A stretch of DNA of 5,703 nucleotides, taken from assembly GCA_903828025.1 (NCBI GenBank), contig CAIKKO010000202.1, forward strand, positions 1 to 5,703, read 5' to 3'. This document shows, in pieces, positions 5,372 to 5,703 of the stretch. The position numbers and the translations under genes were made by a program. This DNA is from an uncultured Sphingomonadales bacterium (GTDB lineage: Bacteria; Pseudomonadota; Alphaproteobacteria; Sphingomonadales; Sphingomonadaceae). Below the pieces are notes generated by a model that was given only the letters and a program-made list of their open reading frames with translations, did not search any database and was not told where the DNA came from. Position 1 is the stretch's first letter, and each line of letters opens with the position of its first letter.

Positions 5372-5599
5372 ATGGTCACGATGATCCGCAGTGCCCGCTG
5401 GAAGATCGCGATCTATGCGCGCGACCACGGCTTGCCGCACTTCCATATCGAAGGACCCGAATTTCGCTGCTCGGTTGCCATTGCCACGTTCGATGTGATC
5501 GTGGGGACTGTCCCGCCAGCAATCCTGAGCGCCGCACTGGAATGGGCAGAGCCCCATCGAACCTTGCTGATGCAGACACGGCAGGAGTTGAACGGATGA
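5372..5599 (+). CDS. DUF4160-like small protein, first gene of a two-gene module
   Basis: A 75-residue soluble protein. It matches the DUF4160 pattern: a short strand-rich N-terminus (WKIAIYARDHG, 10-20), the hallmark PHFHIEG (22-28, the family's PPHFHA motif), a middle segment FDVIVGTVPPAIL (40-52) and ALEWAEPHR (55-63) before a helical end. The HxH motif could coordinate metal or be catalytic, but no activity is established to my knowledge. Members are often paired with DUF2442 genes, as here, and such pairs have been regarded as toxin-antitoxin-like. ATG 5372 is preferred because the predicted transcript begins there. ATG 5381 is an alternative, and neither has a Shine-Dalgarno sequence. 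A TTG at 5363 is unlikely because it lies inside the promoter. The gene overlaps the next one by ATGA. Confidence 0.8.
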   Translation: MVTMIRSARWKIAIYARDHGLPHFHIEGPEFRCSVAIATFDVIVGTVPPAILSAALEWAEPHRTLLMQTRQELNG

Positions 5600-5703
5600 G
5601 CATGACCGACAAGATGCGCACGATCGAGCGTGTTCGCGCAGATGGCCCCGCCGCACTGAACCTGATCTGGTCCGATGGAACCGCAGCCGATCTCGATTTC
5701 GCC
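5596..5703 (+). CDS. DUF2442-like protein, N-terminal part (runs off the window)
   Basis: The first 36 codons are present and open to the right edge. The visible sequence, IERVRADGPAALNLIWSDGT (10-29) followed by a hydrophobic/acidic strand ending DLDF, fits the start of a DUF2442 domain: a strand, then L-x-L-x-W-S-D-G, then an aspartate-containing strand. The start at ATG 5596 overlaps the upstream stop (ATGA, 5596-5599) and has AGGAG at 5583-5587, 8 nt upstream. It is therefore well placed for independent or coupled translation. ATG 5602 is an alternative. DUF2442 is functionally uncharacterised. If the rest carries a DNA-binding domain, it would be the natural candidate for binding the upstream palindrome. 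The assignment is moderate because only the N-terminus is seen. Confidence 0.65.
   Translation, partial: MSMTDKMRTIERVRADGPAALNLIWSDGTAADLDFA

Noticed and set aside
1..5703. CRISPR array, tRNA/rRNA gene, insertion sequence or attachment site.
   Set aside because: No regularly spaced identical repeats with unique spacers, no tRNA-like cloverleaf and no transposase or terminal repeats were seen. The 27-bp periodicity at 2250-2471 and 3585-3806 is RTX coding sequence.

Overview
This is a GC-rich window with coding on both strands. It looks like a chromosomal segment from an alphaproteobacterium, most likely Sphingomonadales. That placement is inference. It rests on the composition, a DUF1244 gene next to pyruvate kinase, an S9 protein with an Ala/Pro-rich N-terminal extension, and a left-edge motif that resembles the CCCCTCCCGC-type palindromes I recall from sphingomonad intergenic regions.

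Layout from left to right. Bases 1-31 hold what looks like half of a REP-like palindrome cut by the window edge. A pyruvate kinase gene (minus strand, to about 1493) follows. A short divergent gap separates it from a small plus-strand DUF1244 gene (1563-1907). That gene ends inside a perfect 12-bp hairpin. Directly convergent with it is a 648-residue RTX/cadherin-type calcium-binding protein (1923-3869, minus), probably a type I secretion substrate. Upstream of the RTX gene is an unusually A/T-rich stretch (about 3885-3965). Next comes a strong rho-independent terminator (4071-4098) closing the rplM-rpsI operon (L13 then S9, minus strand, 3-nt gap). About 200 bp of upstream region follows, with a weak candidate promoter for rplM.

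The right edge holds the least ordinary element. It is a plus-strand, two-gene operon of a DUF4160-like gene (5372-5599) and a DUF2442-like gene (5596 to beyond the window), joined by an ATGA overlap. In front of the first gene is a promoter (TTGAAA, 17-bp spacer, TATTGT) whose spacer is almost filled by a perfect 10-3-10 inverted repeat. The predicted transcription start falls on or next to the ATG, and no Shine-Dalgarno sequence is visible there. This suggests a repressor-controlled, leaderless first gene, followed by a second gene with a good ribosome binding site. That arrangement resembles toxin-antitoxin-like modules, but the function of the pair cannot be proven from sequence.

The pyk and rplM-rpsI genes are core housekeeping functions (glycolysis and the ribosome). 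The RTX gene and the DUF4160/DUF2442 pair look like accessory genes set between them.
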